Of a stretch of 64,000 nt of DNA, positions 54,501 through 64,000 are shown piece after piece (position 1 is the stretch's first letter; each line of letters starts with the position of its first letter). A model generated the notes under the pieces. It had not been told where the DNA came from and did no database searches. It saw only the letters and a list, made by a program, of their open reading frames with translations. A program made the translations under genes and the position numbers. The stretch covers positions 1,116,001-1,180,000 of the forward strand of contig JAGMWG010000015.1 of the NCBI GenBank assembly GCA_020744225.1, given 5' to 3'. This DNA is from Paraphoma chrysanthemicola. Its lineage: Eukaryota > Ascomycota > Dothideomycetes > Pleosporales > Phaeosphaeriaceae.

Positions 54501-56772
54501 TTCAGAATTTTGCAGTTCGTCCACCAGCAAGATTGATCAGGATGAGCATGGCGGGCCGAACGGCGACGGCAAGGGGGAAAGTGTTCACGAGTGCAAATAT
54601 CCAGTCCCTCAACAACAGGGTACATGGCCGTGGTACAATGCGGATCTCGCATTTTGTTGTGATACCAAGAAGATGGGCAAGGTAAGTGACTTCTTCAAGT
54701 CCCACTGGCGAGTGACCATTTTGCTTACAAAGACAGGAAACTCTCAACTTGCCGGTTCCTTTGAAGTAAGTGCACATGTTCTTGAAGCTGAATACCTTGA
54801 TCGCTCTCTGACAGGCCCAGAAATCTTTTCCCAACACCTGGTCCGGATTCTAATACGGAGAAGCTTGACGTCAAGGTTGACCAGACGATGGGCGGCCAGA
54901 TCACGCCAGGAAACAGCAAGGATCCCAACGACCACGCATTCGGGTTTTACATTATGTCGGGACCAGAGGAAGAGATTACAACAGTCAGCAAACGCGATGG
55001 CTCGCATTGGGAGCTCTTCGACTGCGACAACACTGTCGGCGAAAAGCGCCAGACCGTGAAAGCAGTGTGCACAGACTCCTCGGCAGAAAGTAACTGCGAC
55101 ATAATCTTCCGAGGAGGTTTAGAGCACACGGTCGTCGAGATGCCCAGCGACTGCGGGCCCGGCAAGTATGCTATCGCAAGGAAGATGGAGACATCGAACA
55201 GCCATGACCACATTCGACATAAGCTTGAAAAGCGTGGGCTTGGAGAAGCACCAGTCTACGACTTTACGTTCGACTACGATTTTACTTCCTTCGAGAAGCG
55301 GGCTGATCAGTCCAATGTGCTGATACGCATCGACTACAGCGACGACCCTGGTTATTGGGACACTATTGTTGAAGCACCGCCAGGCAGCAAACAAAAACGA
55401 AAGCGAGATCTTGAAACCGAGACGATGTTCGGGGGCGATCGCAAGGCCTGGCTCGAGCACACTTGGCGCAAAGAGAAGCGTGAGCTGCACTATACCGAAT
55501 TGCACAAGAGATGGTGGTCCGGAAATGTCAAAGAGTGGTGGGACAAGCAAAGAGAAATCGATGTCAAGTACAATGGTGTAAGACATCGTGTACAAGTAAG
55601 CTCAACACAATCTTTTTAAGATCTAGCACTAATGTTCCAGGAACAATTCAACATTGCGATTTTCGAGGAGCATCTCGAATGCATTGAGTGGGCTGACGAT
55701 ATGTAAGTTGTCAAAATATGGTTCGCTTGTAAGACGTTCACTGATATCGAACCTTCACTTCTGCAGGTACTTTAAGAGCTGGGTGGAGATGGATCTTGAT
55801 GTTCAAACCGCGGGCGGAGTGACTTTGATCGTAGGTTGCATCATTTGACAGTTGTGTTGTGCGCTTCTCACGGACTGACAGGGCAAACTCGGGAACCTCA
55901 AGGACTTTGAAGAGTCTCATGCCTGGTTTCGCACGGAAGGCGCCGTGACAGCTCAACTCAAGTTTGAGGCTTTTGGGAAGGTGTCCTTTCATACTGGCGA
56001 CGTCGAGCTTTTCGGTGCTCACAATTTCGGGGCGACTTTCCGCGTACCTGGCTTTGTGACCATAGGCCCAGATTTCCGCATCATTGGTTCTCTCGCCGGA
56101 GACGCGTCGTTGAAGATGTAGGCTTGCCTTCTGGTCCTGTTTAGTAACGTTTTACTAACTGCTCCAGCAACGCGACGTATGAGGTAAAGTTCCCTGGGTG
56201 GGATTATTCCATGCGCTATCCAATCGCCCCGAATGAAGACGACAAGCCTGACGAAGAGACTCCGAGAAAGGAAGTTGGAGCCTCAGGCTACCATGACAAA
56301 TTTACCTGGGACCTGGATGCTCAAGGCCAGGTAACAGCGCATATGTAAGACCAGGACTTTCAAGCACGACGCATTTGGGCTCACATTCAGCAGCATTCCG
56401 AAAGTGACTTTCGGCGTTGTCTTTGACAGCTCCGCGATATCGAACGCAGCGGTAAGTAGAAAGTTCGTGAATTTGAATCACTCTTCACTAATTCACGCCC
56501 AGCTTGATCTCGGCATCGATTCGTATGCGCAGCTATATGCGAACACAAAAGTTGGCAGCAATCAACCTTTCGTTTATTGTTATGGGATGGACGCTGGGGC
56601 GGAGCTATTCGGCAACATTGAGGCTCCAACAATATTCGATTCTTTCAGATGGAGTAAACATTACACTCTCTGGAGTGACGAGGTAAGATCCATGGACCTT
56701 TGCGAAAGATTTCGCTGACCTGATTGACAGTATTCCATTATTCCACGTAATTGTAGCGACGGGTCAACATAA
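51543..56772 (+). CDS. GH18 chitinase of the killer-toxin-like subgroup, with two CBM18 domains
   Basis: Secreted multidomain chitinase of about 1328 residues in 23 phase-consistent exons (51543-51790, 51838-51844, 51902-51996, 52142-52157, 52211-52280, 52347-52404, 52451-52808, and on to 56731-56772). Signal peptide LQLLCFAVFFYFISLGQCA. Two hevein-like CBM18 domains follow (GWCGSGPEFCG; CPLKVCCSKDGYCGVKAEYC). The GH18 domain begins VIGYWAGWSL; the catalytic DxxDxDxE is DGVDLDWE, acid E287, completed by splicing; LMSYDLHGSWDAPGTYIG and FVWSIDLDD follow. Next is a Cys-rich region, then a C-terminal part with several KR sites (LEKRG, FEKRA, KQKRKRD). This layout matches subgroup C chitinases related to the alpha/beta subunit of yeast killer toxin. 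Features of note: a 7-nt exon and one GC-AG intron. Catalytic residues are intact. Confidence 0.9.
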
Positions 56773-57025
56773 TTTGAGACCTGGCAGCCGGCGCACCTGT
56801 CATGAGTTTCAGGGGACAGGCGCTAGCTAGGATGCGGCGGTACGCCGAAAACATGTAATCTATTTTAGCCTGATGTGTGGCTTGCGGGTCACGCAAAACC
56901 AGGGTATAATCCACCCTGGCAGGAATCTGTACATTTAGACAGCTTCCCTCCTGCATCTAGGCAGAACTTCTCAGCCTCGCTATTACCCTTCCTTCCTGCA
57001 TGCAAACCCCTCTCCTCTTACGATC

Positions 57026-58796
57026 ATGGCTGCCAGCTTCGCGAGCCTCCCCATAAGCGTTTTATCTACAATCTTCTCGCAACTTCATGAAAGCGACCAT
57101 GCGGCTTTTCAGTCCTTACGTTCGGTGGCTCGCATGTGCAGAAGTCCCTCAGAAGATGTTGTTTTCCGTCAAATAAAGCTTACTGGCATGCGCGACATTG
57201 AAACCACATTCCTAGAGAGGTTGTATGTACCAGATGAGACGGTCGGTGACAAGGTCCAATGCATTCGACTTGTGCCTCCTCGAGAGAGTCCCGCAGTTTG
57301 CGAGCAACTTGCTGCACTACTGGCAGACCGCTGGAATCGTTTGCGAAATTTGCAAGAATTAAGGTGAGTGGTTGCAAGGACTCCTGATTGCTGTAGAACC
57401 AACGCACGTCAGATGGGAATCTCCACACCACATTCCGCCACTACTACTTACCCTCTTGTCTGGTCGAACCGGCATGCGCCTTACGTACATCAACAATAAT
57501 CGTGTGTCTTATGCCATGGACAAGCTGCTCTTGTCGTCACCTTACTTGCACCGCCTAGAGTACACAACACTCGCGTATGTACCGCAAGCCGAATGTGCAT
57601 CCGAAATGTCAGAGTTGAGAAAATGCCTGCTCCAAGCTCGCAACCTCAAAACCCTCAACTTACGAGTCGGAGTTCTCGCTTGGTCGCCCAATGATGATTA
57701 TCAAGTCGGACCACTGAATCTGCAATTCCAAAGTGGCGACCAGTTCCCTGCGCTTGAGGAGTTGACATTGGATTCTGACCTTCAAAACTACTTCCCAACC
57801 ACCGACCACTGTAAGATGTGGTCGCATTGCATGGATTGGAGTCGGTTACACACGCTAGACTTTGGATTCGGTAGCCCGATACACCTGCTGGAAGCGCTGA
57901 CTGGTCGCGTCGCACAGCTCAGGACCTTCAAGTTTGGCTTCTGGCCCACTACTCAGACTGGGGCTGCCAGCAAGTTATGGAATGCGAGCGAGAACTTGGG
58001 AGTCATTGAACGTTTCCTAGTCTCTATCGATGCATTGCAGAACGTGAGGCTGCACAGCTGGGACGACGATGCGATGGGTAAAGTGCGACCTGCTCTCCTG
58101 GCTAAACATGGGTCAAGTCTACGGTATCTAGAGGCAAAACTGCATAAAGGTTTCGACACATGGCAGCCTGAACACTTTGCCGCTTTGGCAGAGAAAGCGC
58201 CGGGATTGAAAGAATTGCGCGCCCGTATGGGACTGCAAGAAGTCAAGAAAGGAAGAAAGACAAGGTCTATCTGGCCAGATGTGATCGCGGCGAGTGACGT
58301 CCAGAACACATATGGGGTCTCGCGGCTGAAGGGCATATTTTCCAGCTTCAAGAAACATCTTGACGCATCGCCCAAGCCTTCGCCAATATCGCCGCGGGCA
58401 ATGAGTTCGAAAACGTTGCGTTTTGGTCATTCCGCGCTGACATCATTGCGCCGCCTTACGCATCTTCATCTCGAAGTTATATTGGAATGGGATGCCGACC
58501 AGCTCATCTCTTTCCCAACGCCCTATCAATTCGGCGTGCCATCTATCAAGCACCAATTCGCTACCGAGCTTGTGCTCCGTTTGTGGGAAAACTTTGGCTC
58601 CGACAGCCCTATCGAGCAGATTGAAATAGTTTTCATCGCCCCAGAGGTGAGTAACAGTACGAAAGAATGGTTCTACACAGTAAGCAAGAGATGGGTGAAG
58701 AGAGCTAAAGATGGGATTTGGGAATGGCGGGTTGTGGTAGACATGCGGGAAGAGGGCTCTAATGCTGATCCAAACAATTTTGATCCATTTGGGTGA
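57026..58796 (+). CDS. F-box protein with leucine-rich-like body
   Basis: A 573-residue protein in two exons, 57026-57363 and 57413-58796 (49-bp intron). The N-terminus SFASLPISVLSTIFSQLHE followed by LRSVARMCRSPSEDVVFRQI is an F-box-type helix set. The long remainder has spaced Leu/Ile segments (LKTLNLRVGVL, FPALEELTLDSDL, LHTLDFGFGSPIHLLEAL, LRRLTHLHLEVIL) as in leucine-rich-repeat F-box proteins of Ascomycota. Expected role is substrate selection for an SCF ubiquitin ligase; the substrate is unknown. The opposite strand is open over long stretches but shows no features. It closes the right side of the chitin block, which starts with another F-box gene, though the two are not close relatives by eye. 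Confidence 0.72.
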
Positions 58797-59087
58797 GGGG
58801 TGAAGAGACCAAGGTTCAATACGCGAAACACGGTGCTGAGTCCCAGTTCCCATGAGCATGTGGAACGACTTCGTCGAGCTTTCAATAAGCGCAATAGACA
58901 GCGTGTGGTAGCAAGTGCAGCAGGCACAAATTAGCGATATCTCGCTCGTCAACGATTGTGTCGGGGTGACCAGGCACAGCAAACGAACTGTTATGCACTA
59001 TCTCCCGATTATACTCACGCGACTTCGCACACTACCTATAAATTCGCCGACCATAATATCCATCACCAGTCACCTGCATTGCATATT

Positions 59088-60383
59088 ATGGGCTCCACAC
59101 CAAACGTCGTGACGCTTGTAAGTTCACACAATCTCTGCTTTGCAAGCTTACACTAACCTACCTTTGAGATGAATGACCTAGAGATATCGGCCGCAGAAGC
59201 TCAACGACTGCTCAACGTTGCAGGCGGCGATGCGGACAAGGCCATGTACAACTACTTCCACGATATTGCGCCTCCACCGCACAAGCGGAAACCAAAGAAG
59301 CCAGCTACGAGGTCCGCGCCAAAGGCATTACCTGCTGTAGTTTCCTCTACACATGTCACAACAATTGCGAACCTTCTTTTGGCTATGAATCTCACGGACG
59401 CAGAAATTGAGCTCTTCGGCACGGCAACTCAAACTCCTGCGTGTGGCGGCAAAGTAGGCATGACCGAAAGCTTCAACTCGTATCTTACACGCATGGGATT
59501 GAAGCATCGAAGACGTCGCGGGCCTCTTCGCCCACCAGCATATAAGCAGTACGTAGACTTGGACGATGAAGGTACGCTAAAGAAGGATGCAAGGGCCCGC
59601 CGTGATGCGAGAATAGCCAGGGCCGCGAGCCGTTCCGTAGTGTCCCCGGACGTCTCAGCGCAAGAGATTCAGGACAATTCGGATCTAAGCAAAGCTGGAG
59701 GCTCATGTCAAAGTGAGCCCTCACAATCCGACATTTCTAAGAAAGCCTCGGAGTTAAGCGCTCTTGCCAAAGTCCCTACACAGAACTTAGACACCGATAA
59801 GAATGTATTTCGAAGACTCGCGGCACAAGACCGGGAGAGCAGACGTGGCAAGATCCCTACTCTAGATGGATCAGCGGACCTCGAGACCCATGGTACGACC
59901 GCCGGTTCCAATACATCAGCGCCTACGTCCTTTCTGCTAGAGCGGACTCAAGGGACACCGCGATACGAACATCTTCCAGAATACATCCCAATATATATCA
60001 ACGAGTCGCCTCCCACGCCGATACACGACACCAAGGAACAGAGTCTTGATGTAGCACCAAACTCCTCAGCCTCCGCCACAAATTCTTACCACCTCACCCA
60101 ACGCCGTTACGACACATCGTTGCCATACGATGAAGTGTTGAAAACGTTTAATACCCCGGGTGCTGCAGAGAAGGAGCTCAAAACTTTGACCAAGCGACAC
60201 TGTCGAGCAAAATGGGTCAGAAACGACGAGGGGAAAATGGTGAGCAGAAGACCGCTGTATGTAGCTGCGGAAGACGGGATGGGGTTTGCTATCAAAGCTA
60301 GGGGCGGTGCTGTTGAAGTTAGGGTCTGGATCGCGAAGACAAAAGGTGCGGGGCATCCGATGGGAGACAAGAAGAGTGAATGA
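59088..60383 (+). CDS. UBA-like domain protein, function unknown
   Basis: A 414-residue protein in two exons. A 30-nt first exon (59088-59117, MGSTPNVVTL) is joined over a 51-bp intron to 59169-60383; without it the frame starts at the ATG 59169. The region ISAAEAQRLLNVAGGDADKAMYNYF (residues about 15-40) has the three-helix pattern of UBA-like folds that bind ubiquitin. The rest is mostly basic and disordered (KRKPKKPATRSAPK; RRRRGPLRPPAYKQYV) and ends with a compact segment, LPYDEVLKTFNTPGAAEKELK. I recognise no catalytic domain. A decayed copy of one internal segment (around residues 185-222) occurs at 61500-61715. The neighbour is a RING protein, so a shared ubiquitin-related role is conceivable but unproven. 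Confidence 0.6.
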
Positions 60384-60604
60384 TGGAGAGGCCGCCCAAC
60401 ATGTGCTAGGTGCAACTGGAGTCGCACCTGCACTCACGTCATCGACTCGCGCTTCACTCGAAATGCAAGCAGCTCAAGTTCACTGCGAACTCTACGACAT
60501 TTCCGTCGACACAGTCTCGCCAATATAACTTGTCCGCGCCCAGCCCTCGCACACTCACTAGCTTATTCGACATTCTTCTCTGATAGACATCAACCAATAT
60601 CACT

Positions 60605-61466
60605 ATGCTCATAGATAGTCATTTTGGGCGCAGCAAAGAGGTCTTCCTCGCCCAAGGCATCCAACCCGCGAATCCCAACGGCGCGCTCTATAACGAGAAG
60701 TGTCCCTATTGCTGGGATGCATATCACGATGACCACCGCGCGTACCTCATTCTTCCTTGCAACCACGTCTTCGGTCTTGAATGCGTGCGCATCATGGTCG
60801 ACAGCGCAAACGGCCATCTATGTCCCATCTGTCGCTCCGCCCTCTTTAGACCGCCCTCCCAGAAGCTCGCCGCAAATTTGATCAAGAACCTCCTGTTCGC
60901 TCTATTGTCTTTCGTCTGCTGGGTAGTCTCGCGCCTGGCTCGGCTCGAACACTGCATCAGATCTTTCGCTCCACGACTCTGGGCATCCCTACGTATCATC
61001 ACCCTCATCCTATTCGAGAATCCTTACGGCATGGCCACATACATTGTGCGCAAACACACCAATCTTGAAACACATAACCCCCAACTAGATCTCCAGCGAC
61101 CGCGCCTGTCTTTATACTTTCTGCAAATCTGTCTCTTTGCTTCGCGCATATACCTCAAGGAGCATGGCTTCATTACATTAGTGCCCAAACGGCCCAGAAG
61201 CATGTGTCGCAGTATCTTTGACGGTGCTGGTTATGCTGCTGGACTTCCGACGCAAGTGGCACGGCAAGATCGAGGATTCGCGAGATCGGAGTCAAATTTT
61301 CTGGATCTTGATTCTTTCAGCGATGGTCAAGCATGCGAATCACGCACTGACTATCTGCCTCTGGAGCATGGGACTGAACCCAACCGGGCTTTTGGAACGA
61401 TGGGCTGAGGTGCACCAGCGTGTAGCGACGATCGTGTACATGGTATACGCGTTGATGCATAATTGA
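60605..61466 (+). CDS. RING-finger membrane protein, probable frameshift near the 3' end
   Basis: Predicted E3 ubiquitin ligase-like membrane protein. Residues 32-79 form a RING: CPYCWDAY at the first pair, LILPCNHVFGLEC in the middle, HLCPICRSALF at the end. Three hydrophobic segments follow (LIKNLLFALLSFVCWVV, ASLRIITLILFEN, LSLYFLQICLFASRIYL). The original frame runs to a stop at 61406-61408, but its last 60 residues are hydrophilic and unlike the rest. From about 61240, the frame ending at 61466 encodes a more convincing continuation with a helix (IFWILILSAMVKHANHALTICLW) and GLLERWAEVHQRVATIVYMVYAL. A one-base shift between about 61200 and 61245 would join them. It may be a real mutation, an unrecognised intron or a sequence error. 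Confidence 0.55.
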
Positions 61467-61499
61467 AAGCGTCAAGTTGTGAGTTTCATCGGATATCAA

Positions 61500-61715
61500 C
61501 GACTTGAGGAATTGGTTTCAGGACGAGGCGGACATGCGGAAAGCTGTAGGCGCGCCGAATACCAAGACGCCCTCACAATTAGACCTCTCGAAGGTGGTAT
61601 CGCAGCTGAGTGCCCATACAAACCCTACTCCATAGGAAATAGACAAAGATAAGAATGTATTTCGAATGATCATGGCGCACAATAATGTCATAGCACATGC
61701 CCTCAGCCGCACTTC
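61500..61715 (+). pseudogene. Decayed fragment of the UBA-like gene
   Basis: Reading this stretch in one frame gives PSQLDLSKVVSQLSAHTNP, a stop codon (TAG near 61634), then EIDKDKNVFRMIMAHN. The intact gene at 59688-59835 gives PSQSDISKKASELSALAKVP and then DTDKNVFRRLAAQD. A 19-base run, GATAAGAATGTATTTCGAA, is identical in both. The match ends on both sides and carries an in-frame stop, so it is a dead partial duplication. Confidence 0.7.
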
Positions 61716-63276
61716 CCCCGCCAGGCTCATCCCCTCTTGCCCAGCAAACCAAGCACGCGACCTAGAACATTGTGCGCGGCTCGCGACCCGAATGTGATAT
61801 CCGACTTCCCAGCAGCAAGATGAGGTGCCGTAAATCCTTTCGCCTCACTTTGCATATGCTCACCTTGAGTACGACATGGCTATGGTTCCCCGCACTCTCT
61901 CGCTACTAATATCAAAATATGATAAAACGCTAAGTGTATCTACTAGACGTATCGAAAAGAAAGCAGAAAACCAGCGACATGCTTGTTGAGTGACCCTGAA
62001 GCCTACCTTCACGTCAAACCAATGGGTCTGAGAAGGTGTGGCGACCATGGGCTCTATTCCTTCAACAAGCTGAGGCGATTTTCAGCCATGATTGGCATGT
62101 GCATCGATCGCATTGTGCTCGAGAAGGACAATGGAGATCAGAAGCGAGATGAACGATCGGTCTGCCCGGTTGTAGTCTGGCGCAATCGTTCATCCCTATA
62201 GGCACGTGCGCTAAGCATAGTCGTCTATCGTCCTGTGTCTGAGATAGCTGCACCGGGTGCTCATTGCGCTCCCAATGTTGGGTTCATCGGGAGTGCTTGG
62301 TAAATCCGCCAGACAGGCTACGCCCGTAAGCTACTGTACTTGGACCCCGCCGCTAACCAACACCGCCATTCGCATTCATCGCTTAGCACGGAAATACCTT
62401 CCGAAGCACATTTCATTGGTTGAATTCCAGGGTAGTAGAATGCAGGAACAATTACCTTTATTTCTACTCCATCATGCAGGTTCTCTGGGACGGATTGACG
62501 TGCATGGATGGCAGTACCTAGACATGGGTGCGAAACGAGCGTAGCTACGATTGCATGTGATGATGAACGACATGACGATCTATATGACTTTGCAATGCGA
62601 ACCCGACAGCGAAGTAGAATCGCCGCTAAGGACTAGCACTCAATTAATTCCTGCGTAGACTGGAAAGCGAAGCCTGAGAGACGTTTCTATCTCGGTAGAG
62701 AAGCCTGTTCGCATACAGAAGATAGACAGGAGGGCTTGGTCCCTAGGAGTGGCGGCTGGGAAAGATGGCTGACTCGCATCATCGGTGTGACCACAATGCA
62801 AGACAATCGTGCGGATTGTACGGCTCTGCTTCCGACTCGGCTAACAGTGGAGATCCCTCCCGTGGCGTGCCCCTTCATTGGCGTTCCCAGCTGGCGATCC
62901 TTGTGACAAATTATAGTTTTCGCTTCTCATAAACTAGGCTTAAAAGAACATCGGCTGCAAGGTTCACAATTCGTGCAGCGACCTGTCAAAGGTGCATACG
63001 CCTATTCATCGACCGTTTGACATTCTTGAGCAACTGCGGAAGATCCCTCCTTTCCCCTCAAAAAGCAATTTCGACCCTCGATTATGAATTCGCCGTAACT
63101 TTGGAATCTTTTTTTCTTTTGACTTCGCCCAGTACCCACAGTGTCATGGAACGGCCACTGTCTGAACGCAACATATAAAGCGCCTTACCGAGAAGAAGGG
63201 CGGAGCATGTAGGTCTTGTGAAACCATCAATTTTTATGGACGCGCTTCTGAGACTTTGTGTTTCGATCCAGCCAAT
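61716..63276. other. Long intergenic region, no gene seen
   Basis: About 1.56 kb between the decayed fragment and the final gene. Short open frames (for example 62257-62544) lack motifs. The right end should contain the promoter of the rhodopsin-domain gene. Confidence 0.45.
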
Positions 63277-64000
63277 ATGACGGTGCTATCCTCTGCGAAT
63301 GTACACAACCTTACCGTGGGATATCGAAATCGGTCAATCATTGCAGCATCCGTCTGTTATCCGCTGGCGACTCTTGCCGTCATTCTTCGCTTTACAGCAC
63401 GGAAGATATCCGGGGCTGGGCTGTGGTACGATGACTGGCTCGCTCTTGTCGGATTGGTATGCTGCAATCAAGCCCATTGTTGATCTTGTGCAGTTAACTC
63501 GTTGTGCAACCAGGCTGCAGTGGGAGTGTTCATGTCCCTAATGCTCGTTGGTAAGAACGATGCTTTGCATGTGTCGTATATTTATGATAACATTAATCTT
63601 AGATCTACCCAACGACAGTACCTTGGCCGGAAACCCCATACCGGAGGCCACCCTTTTGGCAAATGCAAAGACAGTCTATGTCGCTGAACTGTTCTATTAT
63701 GTCATTCAAGTCAGTCTGAAATTCTCCATTCTGGCTTTCTACTGGAGAATATTCAACGTCGCCATGCGAGTCCCGATCTACTTTGTTACTGGCTTTATAA
63801 CGATGTGGTTCATTGCGACGGTGAGTTCACGTCCTCCATCCCTTACTTGAACCCACAGTTCATCGTCACCATTACTGCTCTTATGTCATAGTAGCTCTTT
63901 CGATGAGCAAAAGCTAACCTTACTACCATCTTTAGATCCTCGTTGCAGCTTTCCAGTGTGTCCCTGTTGCGTCTCTCTGGGAGCCCTCCTTGCGTGCCTC
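63277..64000 (+). CDS. Rhodopsin-domain (PTH11-like) membrane protein, cut by the window end
   Basis: N-terminal part of a fungal rhodopsin-domain membrane protein. Exons 63277-63456, 63514-63550, 63603-63820 and 63936 to the end fit in phase; the last intron (115 bp) is the least certain. The start is the ATG at 63277 (MTVLSSANVHNLT). Family features: ASVCYPLATLAVILRFTAR, then GAGLWYDDWLALVGL with the conserved aspartates, VYVAELFYYVIQVSLKFSILAFYWRIF, the extended third-helix signature, and a last exon with AAFQCVPVASLWEP. The remaining helices and C-terminal tail are outside the window. This is the third such gene here (others at 20981 and 37115). No ligand or signalling partner can be read from the sequence. 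Confidence 0.75.

Noticed and set aside
53777..54652. Minus-strand ORFs inside the chitinase gene
   Set aside because: They lie opposite the Cys-rich coding exons and show no features of their own.
1..64000. CRISPR arrays, tRNA genes, bacterial-type operons or transposase genes
   Set aside because: None was seen. The gene structure is eukaryotic with short introns; no direct-repeat/spacer pattern, cloverleaf or transposase motif was found by eye.

Overview
The window is nuclear DNA of a filamentous ascomycete (Pezizomycotina, most likely Dothideomycetes). Most genes are broken by short phase-consistent introns of 46-82 bp with GTNNGT-type donors. The content is also typical: Zn2Cys6 regulator, DHA2 drug transporters, P450s, rhodopsin-domain membrane proteins, UstYa/DUF3328 proteins, LysM proteins and a killer-toxin-like GH18 chitinase. 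All exon models were built by eye from splice signals and reading phase. I saw no tRNA, rRNA or CRISPR array.

Layout. (1) 1-8.7 kb: a left-edge gene with a frameshift, a Zn2Cys6 transcription factor, and two DHA2-type MFS transporters. (2) 10.1-18.8 kb: conserved housekeeping genes, namely a small membrane protein, alanine aminotransferase, PEX11, the mRNA cap methyltransferase ABD1 and, divergently, the proteasome subunit RPN7. (3) 20.9-26.6 kb: a rhodopsin-domain membrane protein, a Git1-like glycerophosphodiester permease and a small SET-domain protein. (4) 26.8-42.7 kb: an accessory region that looks like a biosynthetic cluster. It holds a CYP52-like P450, a tiny secreted-peptide gene missed by simple ORF calling, two UstYa-type oxidases, an O-methyltransferase, an MFS exporter, a rhodopsin-domain protein, a pisatin-demethylase-like P450 and a second CYP52-like P450. 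(5) 42.9-58.8 kb: a chitin-related block between two F-box genes. It has two divergent LysM genes, a secreted protein of unknown function with a Kex2-type site, and a 23-exon GH18 chitinase with two CBM18 domains and a killer-toxin-like C-terminal part. (6) 59-64 kb: a UBA-like protein, a RING/transmembrane protein with a probable frameshift, a decayed copy of part of the UBA-like gene, and a rhodopsin-domain protein cut by the window end.

How the genes may work together. In region 4 the 60-residue secreted peptide (29618-29908, minus strand) lies head to head with one UstYa gene and next to a second. It carries a signal peptide and two imperfect Tyr-containing repeats. UstYa proteins cyclise ribosomal peptides in dikaritin-type pathways, so my leading hypothesis is an undescribed ribosomal-peptide (RiPP) cluster with P450 and methyltransferase tailoring and an MFS exporter. 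In region 5, LysM and CBM18 domains bind chitin and the GH18 enzyme cuts it. The divergent and tandem packing suggests a co-regulated chitin-attack or chitin-masking module, possibly including the unknown secreted protein.
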